Positions 1-8,446 of a stretch of 64,000 bases of DNA are shown one piece after another. The notes under the pieces are model-generated. The model was given only the letters and a program-made list of their open reading frames with translations, was not told where the DNA came from and ran no database searches. The stretch covers positions 113,376 to 177,375 of the forward strand of contig NZ_JACCHP010000025.1 of assembly GCF_016031625.1 (NCBI RefSeq), given 5' to 3'. How positions within the stretch are numbered: position 1 is the stretch's first letter; every line of letters starts with the position of its first letter. The DNA comes from Bradyrhizobium agreste. Lineage in GTDB: Bacteria > Pseudomonadota > Alphaproteobacteria > Rhizobiales > Xanthobacteraceae. The position numbers were made by a program, and so were the translations under genes.

Positions 1-1157
1 CGCAACGCGCGCGTCAGCGCCCAGCTCGCCGCGACAGTCAGTACAAACCCGATCGTGGCCTTGACGATCGCCGGCAGGTCATAGTCGAACAGCCAGTATT
101 GCAGCCACAATGCGATCGGATAGTGCACCAGGAACATGCCGAACGCGTCGCCCTGCATTGGATCGAGCAGCCTGGCTGAGCCTGATTGCTTGAATCTCTG
201 GAAAATGGCCAGGATCAGAAACATGATGGCCACGCTGAAGACAGTGAAGCAGATGGCATAGAGCGCTTCATACCAGTCCGGCAAAGGCGACGGGTTGCCC
301 AGTATTTCGCGCTTGATGAAGATCAGCGCCCACAACAGGCAGTACGGAACGATCGCCAGGACCATCCAGTCCCAGCTCACCTTTGCCATGCGGCCGTCGA
401 CAGCGAGCAGCCCGCGATCCATTTGCGCAACGCCGACGCCGGCACCGAAAAAGAAGTAGGTCGCGTACAGCATCACGCGCCCGTGCTGGACCGAGAACGG
501 CCCGAACTCGAACCAATTGCTCGCTCCGAAGTGAATCCGCCCGGGAATGTAGAACGCCGCGGTGACGGCCAGCATGACCGCGAAGAACACCGCGGGCCGA
601 CGCCGACCGTGCAGCGAGAGGCGATTGATCGGATCGAGCAGATTGGGTGACAGCCGGTACAGCAGGCAGGCAACCAGGTCGAAGGCGAACAAAACCCAAA
701 GGAACCAGATCGGCCCGCTCGGCCACGGCCCCTTCGTGACCATATTCCACCAGAATTCCGAAAAGCCGATCTCCGGATGCTCCCGCAGCGAGATCGCGTA
801 ATAGGCGAGCGGAATGACTGTCAGGGCGCAGATCGCGAAGGGTAGGCCAAGCCGAAGCAGGCGATCTGCCACATAGCTCCGGACTCCCTTCCGGGCGATG
901 CCAGACCAGGCGAACAGCCCCGACAGGAAGAAGAACATCGCCATGAAGAAACTGTCGGTGGCGAGCACGATCATGTCGAAGCCGAAGAAATAACTCGGAT
1001 CGGTATGACCGAAATAAGTGTAGGGGATCACCGCGTGATGCAGCAGCACCACCAAAGTGAGGAAGGTGCGGGCGCGATCAATCGCCAAATTGCGCACCTT
1101 GCTCTGCGGCGCGGCATGCACCTCTGCGCCGATCGTCGCTGAATGTGACATCGTCAT
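1..1157 (-). CDS. Acyltransferase-3 family membrane protein, 3' end beyond window
   Basis: Reading the minus strand from an ATG at 1157 gives about 385 residues without a stop, running off the left edge, so the C-terminus is missing. The start region has the family signature, a basic residue followed by a His pair in the first membrane helix (RARTFLTLVVLLHHAV), and the sequence then alternates hydrophobic helices with short loops. A late segment reads GMFLVHYPIALWL, typical of the last helices of acyltransferase-3/OpgC-like proteins. Such proteins transfer acyl groups onto glycans or other cell-envelope substrates in the inner membrane. The substrate cannot be told from the sequence. A second ATG at 1151 is an equally possible start. 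Confidence 0.85.
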   Translation of the reverse strand, partial: MTMSHSATIGAEVHAAPQSKVRNLAIDRARTFLTLVVLLHHAVIPYTYFGHTDPSYFFGFDMIVLATDSFFMAMFFFLSGLFAWSGIARKGVRSYVADRLLRLGLPFAICALTVIPLAYYAISLREHPEIGFSEFWWNMVTKGPWPSGPIWFLWVLFAFDLVACLLYRLSPNLLDPINRLSLHGRRRPAVFFAVMLAVTAAFYIPGRIHFGASNWFEFGPFSVQHGRVMLYATYFFFGAGVGVAQMDRGLLAVDGRMAKVSWDWMVLAIVPYCLLWALIFIKREILGNPSPLPDWYEALYAICFTVFSVAIMFLILAIFQRFKQSGSARLLDPMQGDAFGMFLVHYPIALWLQYWLFDYDLPAIVKATIGFVLTVAASWALTRAL

Positions 1158-1331
1158 CGTGGCCGCCCCGGTCCTGGTCCCGGCCGGACTGTGCCGCCGG
1201 GAACTCGATTCAGCAAGGGCCGTTTGTCTCGGAGGTCGCCCCCGACCACCTCTAGGAACTAGTTCCTCGCAGCGATGTTAGCGTTCGTCGAAACAGCGTA
1301 GGCCGTGAGACGCGGCAGTTCGGAGCTGGCG

Positions 1332-1505
1332 ATGACGATCCTGAAATGGGCGCTGATCTTCCTCCTGGTCTCGATCGTCGCCGGCGTGCTCGGCTTCACC
1401 GGCATCTCGGCCGCCTCCGCCGACATCGCGCGCTTCCTGTTCTACGTCTTCGTCGTGATCTTCCTGGTGCTGCTGATATTGGGACTTACGATCTTCAGGA
1501 CGTAG
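1332..1505 (+). CDS. DUF1328 small membrane protein
   Basis: A 57-residue protein starting MTILKWALIFLLVSIVAG, preceded by GGAG nine bases upstream of the ATG. Two hydrophobic helices are separated by a short loop with GFTGISAASADIA, the hallmark of the DUF1328 (YtjA-like) family, which is usually 53-60 residues. An upstream ATG at 1305 would add nine residues that do not belong to the family. Members are small inner-membrane proteins of unknown function, some induced by stress. No operon partner is evident: a dispersed repeat follows directly. Confidence 0.85.
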   Translation: MTILKWALIFLLVSIVAGVLGFTGISAASADIARFLFYVFVVIFLVLLILGLTIFRT

Positions 1506-1519
1506 TCGTTACCCTTTGG

Positions 1520-1620
1520 TCATTCCGGGATGGTGCGCAGCACCAGACCCGGAATCTCGAGATTCCCCGGTGCGCAATTGCGCACCTGAGGTTCGGTCCT
1601 GCGGACCGCCCCGGAATGAC
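1520..1620. repeat. Dispersed intergenic palindromic repeat, family A
   Basis: The left arm begins tCATTCCGGG and the right arm ends GCCCCGGAATGAC, so the ends are inverted repeats. Inside lie CCCGGAATCTCGAGATTCC and the palindrome GTGCGCAATTGCGCAC. Further copies in this window lie at 20735, 43471, 50018, 54541 and 61164, and a single arm at 11734. It has no coding potential of its own. Confidence 0.85.
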
Positions 1621-1631
1621 AGCATCAAGAA

Positions 1632-1991
1632 CTACCCCACTTCCTCGATCTTCACCCTGTCCGGATAGAACGCCAGATGACCCGAGATCTCCGCCATGGC
1701 GGGGAAGGGTGTCTCGTAGGTCCAGATCGCGTTGTCGAGCGTCTTGCCGTCGGCCTTCACGCTGTAATAGTTCGCGTCCCCCTTGTAAGGGCAATGGGTG
1801 ACACGGTCGGTACGCTCCAACAGGGCCATGTTGGTGTCCTCCCGCGGCACATATTGCACTGCCGGATATCTGGCCTCCTTCAAAGTCAGCGCCTTGCTGG
1901 TCTCGGCGATCACGATGTCGCCCGCCGTGACGCGGACGCGCCTCGGGTTTGGGGTGATGGTGATCGGGTGGTCGGGCCCTGGAAGCTTCAT
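1632..1991 (-). CDS. DUF427 domain protein
   Basis: A 119-residue protein with the DUF427 features: VTAGDIVIAETSKALTL near the N-terminus, a central YVPREDTNMALLERTD segment and THCPYKGDANYYSV, ending with YPDRVKIEEVG. The family fold is a small beta-rich domain and its function is unknown. The length matches the family (about 90-125). It stands alone on the minus strand, divergent from bolA. The open frame begins at the ATG chosen; no better start is visible. Confidence 0.85.
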   Translation of the reverse strand: MKLPGPDHPITITPNPRRVRVTAGDIVIAETSKALTLKEARYPAVQYVPREDTNMALLERTDRVTHCPYKGDANYYSVKADGKTLDNAIWTYETPFPAMAEISGHLAFYPDRVKIEEVG

Positions 1992-2187
1992 GATTTCACG
2001 CCTTTTCGATCAATCTGCCGCGCGCGGCACTTTGTCGTGCCTTTGCGCTGATGGGATCAGGGATATAGTGCCGGAAAGCGTGACGTAGAAGGCCGTTCAC
2101 GCTAAGTTTGGCCTTGCCGGCGAGGGGACCCCGGCAGCGATTCGATGATGAGGCTGCTTTGCAGCCGAGATAAGGAGCAAGACCCGA

Positions 2188-2442
2188 ATGCCCATGGACG
2201 CCCACGAGATCGAGGCGATGATCAAGGCAGCGATCCCCGATGCCGAGGTGACCATCCGTGACCTCGCCGGCGACGGCGATCACTATGCCGCGACCGTGAT
2301 CTCGGAATCCTTCCGCGGCAAGTCGCGCGTCCAGCAGCACCAGATCGTCTACCAGTCCCTGCGCGGCCAGATGGGCGGCGTGCTGCATGCGCTGGCGCTG
2401 CAAACCGGCGTACCCGGCGGCCCCGGAGTGCCCGGCACCTGA
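2188..2442 (+). CDS. bolA: BolA family protein
   Basis: 84 residues with the BolA/KH-like fold signature: FRGKSRVQQHQIVYQSL followed by GGVLHALAL, including the conserved His that can ligate an Fe-S cluster shared with a monothiol glutaredoxin. A strong AAGGAG ribosome site lies upstream of the ATG; the ATG two codons later (2194) is an alternative. BolA works with CGFS glutaredoxins in Fe-S trafficking and iron sensing. The partner GrxD is encoded 3.8 kb downstream rather than adjacent. The C-terminal tail GVPGGPGVPGT is low complexity. Confidence 0.92.
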   Translation: MPMDAHEIEAMIKAAIPDAEVTIRDLAGDGDHYAATVISESFRGKSRVQQHQIVYQSLRGQMGGVLHALALQTGVPGGPGVPGT

Positions 2443-2465
2443 CCTGACCAGCGCCACGGGGGACG

Positions 2466-3662
2466 ATGATGGCCGCGGACAATCCGCGCGGCGCGATGTT
2501 TCGCGTCATCAGGCCGAACCAGCACAGCCGCGTCACCAATGCCGAGCTGTTCTTTGACCTCGTCTTCGTCTTTGCGGTCACCCAGGTCTCGCACACGCTG
2601 CTGCACCATTTCACGCCGCTCGGCGCGGTGCACGTGGCGGTGCTGTTTTTGGCGGTGTGGTGGGTGTGGGTCTTCACGGCCTGGGTCACCAACTGGCTCA
2701 ATCCCGAGCTGACGCCGGTCCGCCTGCTGCTGTTTGCGATGATGCTGGGCGGCCTCGTGCTGTCGACCTCGATCCCGACCGCGTTCGAGGGGCGTGGCCT
2801 GTGGTTTGCCATTGCCTACGCGGCCATGCAGGTCGGACGCACCGCGTTCTGGCTGTTCGCAACGCCGGCGCACCGGACGGCGGTGCAACATAACGCGATC
2901 CGCATCCTGGTCTGGCTCTCCGTCTCCGCGGCCTTCTGGATCCTCGGCGGCCTCGCCGATGACGAGGCGCGGCTGTGGTTCTGGATCGCTGCGCTCGCGA
3001 TCGAATACATCGCACCCGCGGTCCGCTTCTGGGTGCCGAAGCTCGGCTTCTCGTCGGTCGAGGCCTGGGCCGTCGAGGGCGGCCACATGGCCGAGCGCTG
3101 CTCCCTCTTCGTCATCATTGCGCTCGGCGAAGCCGTCATCGTCAACGGCGCGACCTTCGCCGAGCTGGAATGGACCGCGGCCAACATCACGGCCTTCGTC
3201 TCGGCACTGGTCGGCGCCATCGCGATGTGGTGGGTCTATTTCCACAAGGGCGCGGAAGCCGGCTCAGAGTGGATCTCGAAGTCCTCCGAATCCGGCCGTC
3301 TGGCGCGGCTCGCCTACACCTATCTGCACCTGCCGATCGTTGCCGGCATCATCCTGACGGCGGTGTCCGACGAATTGGTGCTGAAGCATCCGACCGGCCA
3401 TTCCGACATCCGGACCGTTCTGAGCACGATCGGCGGGCCGCTGGTGTTTCTGGTCGGCACCATCCTGTTCAAGCACGCGGTCCGCGGCTTCCTCCAGCTC
3501 TCGCACGGCGTCGGCATCATCCTGCTATTGGTGCTGTGGTGGCTCGCGTCGGAACTGTCGCCGCTGTGGCTGTCAATGGCAACGAGCGCCATTTTGATCG
3601 TGGTGGCGGTGTGGGAGTCGGTGTCGCTGGGCTCGAATGTGGAGGAGGCCGGGGAGCATTGA
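2466..3662 (+). CDS. Low temperature requirement protein A (LtrA) family membrane protein
   Basis: About 397 residues with roughly ten hydrophobic helices and the LtrA motif NAELFFDLVFVFAVTQVSH near the N-terminus. Later come EGGHMAERCSLFVIIALGE and FVSALVGAIAMWWVYFH, also typical. The family was named for a Listeria cold-growth gene and its biochemical role is not established. Two adjacent ATGs (2466, 2469) follow a GGGGGAC ribosome site. The gene is 23 bases after bolA and may be co-transcribed with it. It converges with egtD, 11 bases away. Confidence 0.85.
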   Translation: MMAADNPRGAMFRVIRPNQHSRVTNAELFFDLVFVFAVTQVSHTLLHHFTPLGAVHVAVLFLAVWWVWVFTAWVTNWLNPELTPVRLLLFAMMLGGLVLSTSIPTAFEGRGLWFAIAYAAMQVGRTAFWLFATPAHRTAVQHNAIRILVWLSVSAAFWILGGLADDEARLWFWIAALAIEYIAPAVRFWVPKLGFSSVEAWAVEGGHMAERCSLFVIIALGEAVIVNGATFAELEWTAANITAFVSALVGAIAMWWVYFHKGAEAGSEWISKSSESGRLARLAYTYLHLPIVAGIILTAVSDELVLKHPTGHSDIRTVLSTIGGPLVFLVGTILFKHAVRGFLQLSHGVGIILLLVLWWLASELSPLWLSMATSAILIVVAVWESVSLGSNVEEAGEH

Positions 3663-3673
3663 AGCTGCGGCTC

Positions 3674-4645
3674 TTACTCCGCGACCTCCAGCGCGTGTAC
3701 CGAGAACATCTTCGCCGCATCCGTCCAGCTCTCGCGCACGCGCCAGCCCGCGCCCTGGGCCAGCGCGGCAAAGCGCGCGAGGCTGTATTTGTAGCTGTTC
3801 TCGGTGTGGATGCTCTCGCCCGGGCGGAACGAGAAGCTGGTGCCGAGCAGGCGCACGGTCTGGCTCTTCCTGCTGATCAGGTGCATCTCGATGCGGTGCC
3901 GCTCGCGGTTGTAGATCGCGCGATGAGTGAAGGCGGAGAGATCGAAATTGCCGCCGAGCTCGCGGTTGATGCGCACCAGCACATTGAGGTTGAAGCGCGC
4001 GGTGACGCCGGCCGCATCGTTATAGGCGTCGAACAGGATCCGCTCGTCCTTCTCGAGGTCGGCGCCGATGATCATCTGCGCGCCTTTGCCGAGGATCTTG
4101 CGTGCGCTCTTCAGGAAGGCCTGCGCTTCGTCCGGCTCGAAATTGCCGATGGTCGAACCGGGGAAGAAGCCGACCTTCGGCATGGATGCCACCGCCGTCG
4201 GCAGCTCGAACGGCGTGGTGAAATCGGCGGCCACGGGATAGATGCCGAGCGCCGGGAAATCCCGCTTCAGGCCGCTTGCCTGTGCCTTCAGGAAGTCGCC
4301 GGAGATGTCGACGGGCACATAGGCTGCGAATTTGCAATGATCGAGCAGCAGGCGCACCTTCGTGGTCGCGCCGGCGCCGAACTCGACCAGCGCGGCGTGC
4401 TCCGGGATGATCTTTGCGATCTCGCTGCTGCGCTCCTTCAGGATCGAGAGCTCGGTGCGCGTCGGATAATATTCCGGCAGCTTCGTGATCGCCTCAAACA
4501 GCTCCGAGCCGGTCGCGTCATAGAAATATTTCGGCGACAGCTTTTTCGGCTGCCGCGAGAGGTCCTCAATGGCCTCGCGGGCAAAGGCGGTGGTCTGCTC
4601 GTCGGGAAGATGGGCTTCGGCCAAGGCGCTGGCGTGCACATTCAT
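3674..4645 (-). CDS. egtD: L-histidine N(alpha)-methyltransferase EgtD
   Basis: A 323-residue SAM-dependent methyltransferase that makes hercynine (trimethylhistidine), the first step of ergothioneine synthesis. Visible motifs are LVEFGAGATTKVRLLL (SAM-binding glycine loop), FFPGSTIGNFEPDEA, GADLEKDERILFDAYND and the C-terminal HTENSYKYS. The start MNVHASALAEAHLP is preceded by GAGAGTATC; an in-frame ATG 11 codons upstream is less likely. It follows egtB by 48 bases on the same strand, so the two form an operon with egtB first. Length agrees with mycobacterial EgtD (about 320). Confidence 0.95.
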   Translation of the reverse strand: MNVHASALAEAHLPDEQTTAFAREAIEDLSRQPKKLSPKYFYDATGSELFEAITKLPEYYPTRTELSILKERSSEIAKIIPEHAALVEFGAGATTKVRLLLDHCKFAAYVPVDISGDFLKAQASGLKRDFPALGIYPVAADFTTPFELPTAVASMPKVGFFPGSTIGNFEPDEAQAFLKSARKILGKGAQMIIGADLEKDERILFDAYNDAAGVTARFNLNVLVRINRELGGNFDLSAFTHRAIYNRERHRIEMHLISRKSQTVRLLGTSFSFRPGESIHTENSYKYSLARFAALAQGAGWRVRESWTDAAKMFSVHALEVAE

Positions 4646-4693
4646 GATACTCTCCTGAACGCGCTGTCCGGCGCGCATCTGTCGTCGGAATGT

Positions 4694-5941
4694 CTAGTTG
4701 TAATCGGCAAGCCGCAGGCCGGTGAACTGCCAGCGGTGGTGCGGATAGAAGAAGTTGCGATACGTGATACGGCTGTGGCCTTGCGGAGTTGCAAGCGAGG
4801 ACCCGCGCAGCACCAGCTGGTTGACCATGAACTTGCCGTTGTACTCGCCGAGCGCGCCCTCGACGGCGCGATAGCCGGGGTAGGGCGCGTAGGAGCTGCG
4901 GGTCCATTGCCAGACGAGGCCGAAGGCGTCGTTGAGCTGGCCGGTGCGGGCCGCGACCTCCCATTCCATCTCGGCCGGCAAGTGCTTGCCGGCCCAGCGC
5001 GCGAACGCATCCGCCTCGTAATAGCTGACGTGGCAGACCGGCGCGTCCGGATCGACCGGCTTGAGGCCGGCCAACGTCATGACCTGCCATGCGCCATCGA
5101 CCTCGTGCCAGTAGCCGGGGGCTTGCCAGTCTTCCTTGCTGGCCGCGGCAAAGCCGTCCATCAGCCACAGGGTTGCGGTCCGGTAGCCGCCATCCTGCAT
5201 GAAGGCGAGCCACTCGGCATTGGTGACCAGATTGCGGGCGATCCTGACCGGACCCACGAGTGCACGGTGCGCCGGCTTCTCGTTGTCGAAATGGAAGCCG
5301 TCGTCGACATGGCCGACGGTGTGGATGCCTTCGTTCAGCGTCAGCCAGTCATCGCCGCCGCGCGCTGCGGCCGGGAAGCGCCAGTCCGGGTCATACGCCG
5401 GATAGATCGGGTTCTGCGCAAAGGCATGCAGAATGTCGGTGAACATCAGCTCCTGATGCTGCTGCTCGTGATTGAGCCCGACCTCGACCAGCGGCACCAG
5501 GGCCCGGAGCTTGTCCGCGTCGGTCCCGCGGAAGAACTGGACGACGGCCGCATCGACGTATTTGCGATAGGCGCCGACCTCGTCGGCGCTGGGTCGGGTG
5601 ATGTCGCCGCGATGATTGCGGGCATGTCGCGGGCCGGCGCTGACGTAGTAGGAATTGAACAGGAACGCGAAATCGGGGTGGAAGGGCCGGTAGCCAGGGG
5701 CGTGCTCGCCGAGCAGGAATTGCTCCCAGAACCAGGTCGTATGGGCCCGGTGCCATTTGGTCGGGCTGGCATCGGGCATCGACTGGATCTGCTGGTCCTC
5801 GGGAGACAGCGGCGCGGCCCGACGTTCGGTCTCGTTGCGGACGCTGAGAAACGCCACTTCCAGCCGGCGGGCGAGGTCGTCCTGGTGGGAGGACGGTGAC
5901 GAAAGCTGGGAGGCGGCCGTGGCTGAGGCTTGTTTCGTCAC
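4694..5941 (-). CDS. egtB: Ergothioneine biosynthesis sulfoxide synthase EgtB
   Basis: An iron-dependent enzyme that joins hercynine to a thiol donor. The N-terminal DinB-like domain carries HRAHTTWFWEQFLLG and NHEQQHQELMFTDILHAF, which supply the three-His iron site. The C-terminal FGE-sulfatase-like domain contains NAEWLAFMQDGGY, CHVSYYEADAFARWAGKHLP and FGLVWQWTRSSYAPY. I prefer the GTG start at 5941 because GGAG sits six bases upstream. An ATG 17 codons earlier (5992) is the alternative, giving 432 residues. It is the first gene of the egtB-egtD operon. egtA, egtC and egtE are not in the window. Confidence 0.93.
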   Translation of the reverse strand: MTKQASATAASQLSSPSSHQDDLARRLEVAFLSVRNETERRAAPLSPEDQQIQSMPDASPTKWHRAHTTWFWEQFLLGEHAPGYRPFHPDFAFLFNSYYVSAGPRHARNHRGDITRPSADEVGAYRKYVDAAVVQFFRGTDADKLRALVPLVEVGLNHEQQHQELMFTDILHAFAQNPIYPAYDPDWRFPAAARGGDDWLTLNEGIHTVGHVDDGFHFDNEKPAHRALVGPVRIARNLVTNAEWLAFMQDGGYRTATLWLMDGFAAASKEDWQAPGYWHEVDGAWQVMTLAGLKPVDPDAPVCHVSYYEADAFARWAGKHLPAEMEWEVAARTGQLNDAFGLVWQWTRSSYAPYPGYRAVEGALGEYNGKFMVNQLVLRGSSLATPQGHSRITYRNFFYPHHRWQFTGLRLADYN

Positions 5942-6231
5942 GTTTTTCTCCAGACAGGCCAAGAGAACGTTGTTCGCACGACCCGGTTCCATGAACAGGG
6001 TTCGTCCTAGATAGGGGCTCCGTTACGGTATGAAAGTCCTCTGCGGCGATGATATTGATGTCATCAGCCTATGGACCCGTTGGGCTCGGCACGGCCGCCA
6101 AGGGGCCCGCCGCCGCCATTTTACTTTGGATGCACAACGGTTTGCGCTACATATATGGGCAGGTATCGGGTTAAATCGGCTGAGCCGGCCCGAAGCAATT
6201 GGTGAGGGCTCTGCCCCAGAAGGACACGGAT

Positions 6232-6558
<327 letters not shown>

Positions 6559-6561
6559 CAC

Positions 6562-7116
6562 GTGACCGTGCTGACGCGCCGGATTGGCGGCGCGGAGCTC
6601 GAGGTCATCGTCGCCGATATCACCACACTGGGCGTTGACGCCATCGTCAACGCCGCGAACACGTCGCTCCTTGGCGGGGGCGGCGTGGATGGCGCGATCC
6701 ACCGGGCAGCCGGGCCCGAGCTCGTCGCCGAATGCAGCATGCTCCACGGTTGCAAGACGGGTGATGCGAAGATCACCAGGGGCTATCGGCTCAAGGCCGC
6801 GCATGTGATCCACACCGTCGGTCCGGTGTGGAATGGCGGCACGCGCGGCGAGGACGATCTGCTCGCCTCCTGCTATCGGCGGTCCCTGGAGCTTTGCGGG
6901 AAGCACAAGCTGATCTCGGTGGCATTTCCCGCGATTTCGACCGGCATTTATCGCTTTCCTGCCGCCCGGGCGGCCGATATCGCCGTGCGCACGACGATCG
7001 AAGGACTGGCCTTGGCGCCGACCCTCGCTCGCGTCGTGTTCTGCTGCTTCTCCGAGCCGAGTGCCAGGCTCCATGCCGAGGCGCTTTCGCGACACGGCGG
7101 CCCTTGTGCCGATTGA
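6562..7116 (+). CDS. Macrodomain protein, probable O-acetyl-ADP-ribose deacetylase
   Basis: 184 residues starting at GTG, three bases after the grxD stop. Macrodomain motifs are clear: VDAIVNAANTSLLGGGGVDGAIHRAAG (ADP-ribose-binding loop with the Asn and Asp used by YmdB-type hydrolases), ITRGYRLKAAHVIHTVGPVW, and FPAISTGIYRFPAARAA. The predicted reaction removes acetyl from O-acetyl-ADP-ribose or ADP-ribose from proteins in the cytoplasm. Closeness to grxD suggests co-expression but no known functional link. Confidence 0.9.
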   Translation: MTVLTRRIGGAELEVIVADITTLGVDAIVNAANTSLLGGGGVDGAIHRAAGPELVAECSMLHGCKTGDAKITRGYRLKAAHVIHTVGPVWNGGTRGEDDLLASCYRRSLELCGKHKLISVAFPAISTGIYRFPAARAADIAVRTTIEGLALAPTLARVVFCCFSEPSARLHAEALSRHGGPCAD

Positions 7117-7158
7117 GCTGGTCGGTACACTCCGACGCGCCATGTTGGGGGAGGGGAT

Positions 7159-8445
7159 ATGATTTCACGATTTGGGCTGCGTGTGCTCGCCTGCGGCGCA
7201 CTTGTGTCGCTTGCCGCGATGTCGCTGGCGCGCGCGGGGGGCACCTACGAGATTCCGGCCGGCGCGCATTTCAATCAGGACAAGCTCGGCAGGATCACCG
7301 AGTTCTTCAAGAACGAGGTCGCGACCGGCAAGATCGCCGGTGCAAACGTGCTGATCCAGCAGCATGGCAAGCCGGTCTATCACGAAGTCTTCGGCGTTCA
7401 GGACGTGGTCAGCAAGGCCCCGATCACGGACAAGACCATCTTCCGCCTGTTCTCGATGACCAAGGCGATCACTGCGGTGGTCGCGATGCAATTGGTCGAG
7501 GAGGGCAAGATCAAGCTGGACGATCCCGTCTCGAAATACATTCCGTCCTTCGCCAATGTGAAGGTCGGCGTCGAGAAGAAGGCCGAGGACGGTACGAAGT
7601 CGCTCGAGTTGGTGCCGCCGAAGCGGGCGATGACCGTGCACGATCTGATGACGCACACCTCGGGCATCACCTACGGCTTCTACGGCGACAGCCTGGTCCG
7701 CAAGGCCTATCGCGAGGCCAACATCTATGCCGGCGACTTCGATCTGGCCGAGTTCGCCGAACGCATCGCCAAGCTGCCGTTGCACAACCAGCCGGGCGCG
7801 CTCTGGCAATACGGCCATTCGACCGACGTGCTGGCGCGTGTGATGGAGGTCGCCGCTGGCAAGCCGCTGATCGACATCATGCGCGAGAAGCTGCTCGATC
7901 CTCTCGGCATGGTCGATACCGGCTTTTTCGTTGCGGACCCCGAGAAGCAGAAGCTTCTGGCCCAGCCGGTGCCGAACGATTCCGATTTCCGCGTCGGCCG
8001 CATCAACGATCCGACGGTGAAGAAGAAGATCCAGTTCGCCAGCGGCGGCATGGTCACGACCATGGCGGATTACAAGAGCTTTTCGCAGATGCTGCTCAAT
8101 GGCGGCAGTCTCGATGGCAAGACCATCCTCAAGCCGGAGACGTTCAAGCTGATGACGACCGATCAGGTCGGCCCGGGCTCCGGCGTCGAGCGCGACTTTT
8201 TCTATTTCCCCGGCGACGGTTTCGGCTTCGGCCTCGGGCTTGCGGTCCGTACCGATCCCGGCAACGCCAAGCCGCCGCCGCCCGGCAACCTCGGCGAACT
8301 CAAATGGGACGGCGCCTCCGGCTGCTATTTCGTGATCGATCCCAAGCAGGACATGTTCTTCGTGCTGCTGGAGCAGACCCCGAGCGAGCGCCAGCGCGTG
8401 CAGCGAACATTGAAGCAGCTGGTTTATGAAGCCATGGAGAAGTGA
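7159..8445 (+). CDS. Secreted serine hydrolase, class C beta-lactamase/carboxylesterase family
   Basis: 428 residues with an N-terminal signal peptide ending ALA/ARA near residue 26. The SxxK nucleophile motif is SMTK at 99-102. The catalytic Tyr motif YxN appears as YGH at 218-220, a variant common in family VIII esterases. HDLMTHTSGITYGFYG is also diagnostic. GGGAGGGG precedes the ATG. These proteins are esterases, D-peptidases or weak beta-lactamases and the true substrate cannot be read. The next gene is a close paralogue starting one base after this stop, so the two form a tandem duplicated operon. Confidence 0.88.
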   Translation: MISRFGLRVLACGALVSLAAMSLARAGGTYEIPAGAHFNQDKLGRITEFFKNEVATGKIAGANVLIQQHGKPVYHEVFGVQDVVSKAPITDKTIFRLFSMTKAITAVVAMQLVEEGKIKLDDPVSKYIPSFANVKVGVEKKAEDGTKSLELVPPKRAMTVHDLMTHTSGITYGFYGDSLVRKAYREANIYAGDFDLAEFAERIAKLPLHNQPGALWQYGHSTDVLARVMEVAAGKPLIDIMREKLLDPLGMVDTGFFVADPEKQKLLAQPVPNDSDFRVGRINDPTVKKKIQFASGGMVTTMADYKSFSQMLLNGGSLDGKTILKPETFKLMTTDQVGPGSGVERDFFYFPGDGFGFGLGLAVRTDPGNAKPPPPGNLGELKWDGASGCYFVIDPKQDMFFVLLEQTPSERQRVQRTLKQLVYEAMEK

Positions 8446-8446
8446 C

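Noticed and set aside
1057..1281. A small plus-strand ORF at 1057-1281
   Set aside because: Antisense to the acyltransferase start, Arg/Cys-rich, with no ribosome site.
2975..5899. A 974-codon open frame on the plus strand across the end of ltrA, egtD and egtB
   Set aside because: Arg/Ala/Gly-rich sequence without domain likeness. It is antisense to clear egt genes, and long false frames are expected at this GC content.
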